Below are positions 6,826 to 8,133 of a stretch of DNA of 8,133 bases, piece after piece. The stretch's first letter is position 1; each line of letters opens with the position of its first letter. The stretch is from contig DCAZ01000022.1 in the NCBI GenBank assembly GCA_002313925.1, forward strand, positions 3,768-11,900, given 5' to 3'. Source of the stretch: Gemmatimonadales bacterium UBA1120. Its GTDB lineage: Bacteria > Gemmatimonadota > Gemmatimonadetes > Longimicrobiales > Gaopeijiaceae. A model generated the notes under the pieces. The model made no database searches and had not been told where the DNA came from. It saw only the letters and a program-made list of their open reading frames with translations. The translations under genes and the position numbers were made by a program.

Positions 6826-7485
6826 CTATTCTCCTGCCGGGGGATTATCACCGGACACACCATTCTCCGGCGCATTCCCCGCTTGCAGTTGGAGTTCCCT
6901 CACGTAGTTCACAATACTCCAGCGATCGAAGTGAGTGATTCGACTGCCATACTCTGGCATCAGTCCACGCCCCACACGGATCATGGCATAAAGGTACTGG
7001 TCACTGTATGCCGCCACCTGAGCACCCGAGAGGTTGTAGGCAGGTAGCATAGGGTGTTTGTCAGCGATGGATGCGTTTGCGCCAACCCCATCCTCTCCAT
7101 GGCAAACTGTGCAGAACCTTGTATACAGTTCCGCACCTCTCTCTCTTGATCGAGGATCGGTTGGATCAAGTGGATTACTAAGTCCTTGAACAACCGAGCT
7201 ACCAATACCCGGAAGACCGAGGTCCGCCTGGGTAAACCTTGGGACGCTCACTCCCTCAGGCTGTCCGATGTTCACAACGCCGAAGTCTGTTGGATAGTTT
7301 CCGGAGGAAAATGAGATAGAGTTTTCAGGTGAGGGCTGCGTGTTCTCATATGGGTCGAAAGAACGCTGATCACGCATTGACCTGCCGAAGATCAGCACCA
7401 TAGCGTCATCGAGCGGCTTACAGGCGCTTAACGCAACAATTCCTACTACCGTAAGAAATGCTCGGGGCAACCATGAGCTAGTCAT
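6826..7485 (-). CDS. actE: Alternative Complex III monohaem cytochrome c lipoprotein ActE
   Basis: ActE is the small c-type cytochrome of ACIII, facing the periplasm and taking part in electron exit from the complex. From the ATG at 7485 it is 219 aa. It begins with a short lipoprotein signal, a hydrophobic stretch AFLTVVGIVALSAC whose lipobox cysteine is Cys22, so a lipid anchor is predicted. The class I cytochrome domain has one haem site, CTVCHG (Cys125, Cys128, His129), and a distal LMPEYGS with Met176 as the likely axial ligand, followed by the C-terminal helix WSIVNYVRELQ. A longer frame opens at 7509 within actD, but the ATG is preferred: it gives a clean signal peptide, has GAGAGG about 9 nt upstream and overlaps the actD stop by 8 nt (ATGACTAG). 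The tail after residue 202 is proline- and glycine-rich and probably disordered. Confidence 0.93.
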   Translation of the reverse strand: MTSSWLPRAFLTVVGIVALSACKPLDDAMVLIFGRSMRDQRSFDPYENTQPSPENSISFSSGNYPTDFGVVNIGQPEGVSVPRFTQADLGLPGIGSSVVQGLSNPLDPTDPRSRERGAELYTRFCTVCHGEDGVGANASIADKHPMLPAYNLSGAQVAAYSDQYLYAMIRVGRGLMPEYGSRITHFDRWSIVNYVRELQLQAGNAPENGVSGDNPPAGE

Positions 7486-7996
7486 CAAGCTCGCCCTCTC
7501 TGAGTTCAATGGGTTGCTGTTCGTTCATGATCTGCCGCGCCTCTTCTAGGCTCTGGTGATTGCCTTCGACATAAACCCCATAGCGTCCTGAGCTGAATTC
7601 GGGATCGTATACAACTGTCGGCTTGATTGACGGGAGACGACTGAGAACGAAGAGCCCAATGATCGTACCAAGCGCACCAAATAGGATCGTCATTTCGAAT
7701 GCGATGATTATGTAGGCGGGGATAGACACGATCGGCTTGCCGCCGACAACTAATGGCCAATCCATCGACGTCCAGATAGTTAGTGCAAACCCCGTCGCCG
7801 TGCCGGTTAATCCGCTAACAAGTGTCCAAACACGCACCGGGCTCTGTCCGTAACCGAGTGCGTCTTCAATATGGTGTTCCGGATAAGGGGAGTACGCCTT
7901 AACCGTCTCGAATCCAGCCTTCTTGAGTGCCTTGATTGCATCAACCGTGGAGTCAAGATATTCGTACGAGGCAAGTAGGCCTGTAGAATTTTCCAT
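7478..7996 (-). CDS. actD: Alternative Complex III membrane subunit ActD (DUF3341)
   Basis: ActD is a small membrane protein that packs beside ActC in ACIII and has no cofactor. The 172-aa protein starts with a soluble alpha/beta region: GLLASYEYLDSTVDAIKALKKAGF, then a conserved YSPYPEHHIEDALG. Two membrane helices follow, near residues 56-77 and 91-118. The second begins with the DUF3341 signature GGKPIVSIPAYIIIAFEMTILFG-like stretch. The C-terminus is a soluble tail (about 119-172) containing DPEFSSGRYGVYVEG. The start is ATG at 7996, with GGGGAGG 7 nt upstream. A TTG one codon earlier is possible but is spaced less well. Its ATG shares one base with the actC stop (TGATG), and its own stop lies inside the actE start region, so translation is probably coupled through actC-D-E. 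Confidence 0.93.
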   Translation of the reverse strand: MENSTGLLASYEYLDSTVDAIKALKKAGFETVKAYSPYPEHHIEDALGYGQSPVRVWTLVSGLTGTATGFALTIWTSMDWPLVVGGKPIVSIPAYIIIAFEMTILFGALGTIIGLFVLSRLPSIKPTVVYDPEFSSGRYGVYVEGNHQSLEEARQIMNEQQPIELREGELDD

Positions 7997-8133
7997 CAAT
8001 AGGCCTCCCCGGTCTTCTTTCGTATAGGCGCAGGAAGGACTTCCTTGAGCTCAGCAATTGCGATGGGCGGCAGGAGTCTGGTGAAAAGCAGAAACCAGAA
8101 TCCGAACCAACAGAAGCTGCCCACAAGAAGCGC
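7996..8133 (-). CDS. actC: Alternative Complex III NrfD-like quinol-binding subunit ActC, C-terminal fragment
   Basis: Only the last 45 codons and the TGA stop are inside the window; the rest continues past position 8133. The fragment is the end of a membrane helix rich in Phe, Trp and Leu (GSFCWFGFWFLLF), then RLLPPIAIAELKEVLP and a basic tail ending RKKTGEAY. The RLLP...I-A-E-x-KE pattern after the last helix is typical of the ActC/NrfD-like subunit, which carries the quinol site in known ACIII structures. The stop codon overlaps the actD start by one base. The name rests on the short fragment together with the actD-E-F genes that follow. Confidence 0.85.
   Translation of the reverse strand, partial: ALLVGSFCWFGFWFLLFTRLLPPIAIAELKEVLPAPIRKKTGEAY

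Overview
The window looks like a conserved chromosomal stretch from an aerobic bacterium with an Alternative Complex III (ACIII) respiratory chain and base composition near 50% GC. ACIII, a single-chain P-protein (GcvP) and the style of the HisN and TrmJ proteins suggest Gemmatimonadota or a relative (Rhodothermota/Bacteroidota are alternatives). This taxonomic guess is inference from protein character, not from a marker gene. I see no transposase, integrase, tRNA, rRNA, CRISPR array, phage gene or defence gene.

Left block (minus strand, 25-3322): gcvH and gcvP, two parts of the glycine cleavage system, transcribed in that order with a 16-nt gap. A perfect 7-bp hairpin fills the junction and carries the likely gcvP ribosome-binding site in its loop. 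The aminomethyltransferase gene gcvT is not in the window.

Divergent spacer (3323-3629): about 300 bases between gcvH and a plus-strand operon. It contains two perfect palindromes near the plus-strand genes. On the minus strand it also holds a short interrupted reading frame that faintly resembles the start of a PilZ domain.

Middle block (plus strand, 3630-5439): a small tatA gene (59 aa), then a TrmJ-type tRNA 2'-O-methyltransferase and a histidinol-phosphatase of the inositol monophosphatase family (HisN). The gaps are 24-28 nt, so this is probably one transcript.

Right block (minus strand, 5516-8133): the distal half of an ACIII operon, actC (3' end only), actD, actE and actF. The genes overlap by 1 and 8 nt or are 2 nt apart, so translation is probably coupled. 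ACIII oxidises membrane quinol and passes the electrons to cytochrome c or directly to an oxidase. ActC and ActF are the integral membrane subunits, ActD is a two-helix membrane protein and ActE is a lipid-anchored monohaem cytochrome c. actF converges with hisN across a 76-bp gap without a clear terminator. TatA belongs to the Tat export pathway, which in known systems exports the iron-sulfur subunit ActB, so the neighbouring operons may be functionally linked, but that is only inference.

Overall this is ordinary core metabolism and respiration. I do not find convincing evidence of an undescribed system. The points worth a second look are the gcvH-gcvP hairpin, the poorly defined trmJ start and the unexplained divergent spacer.
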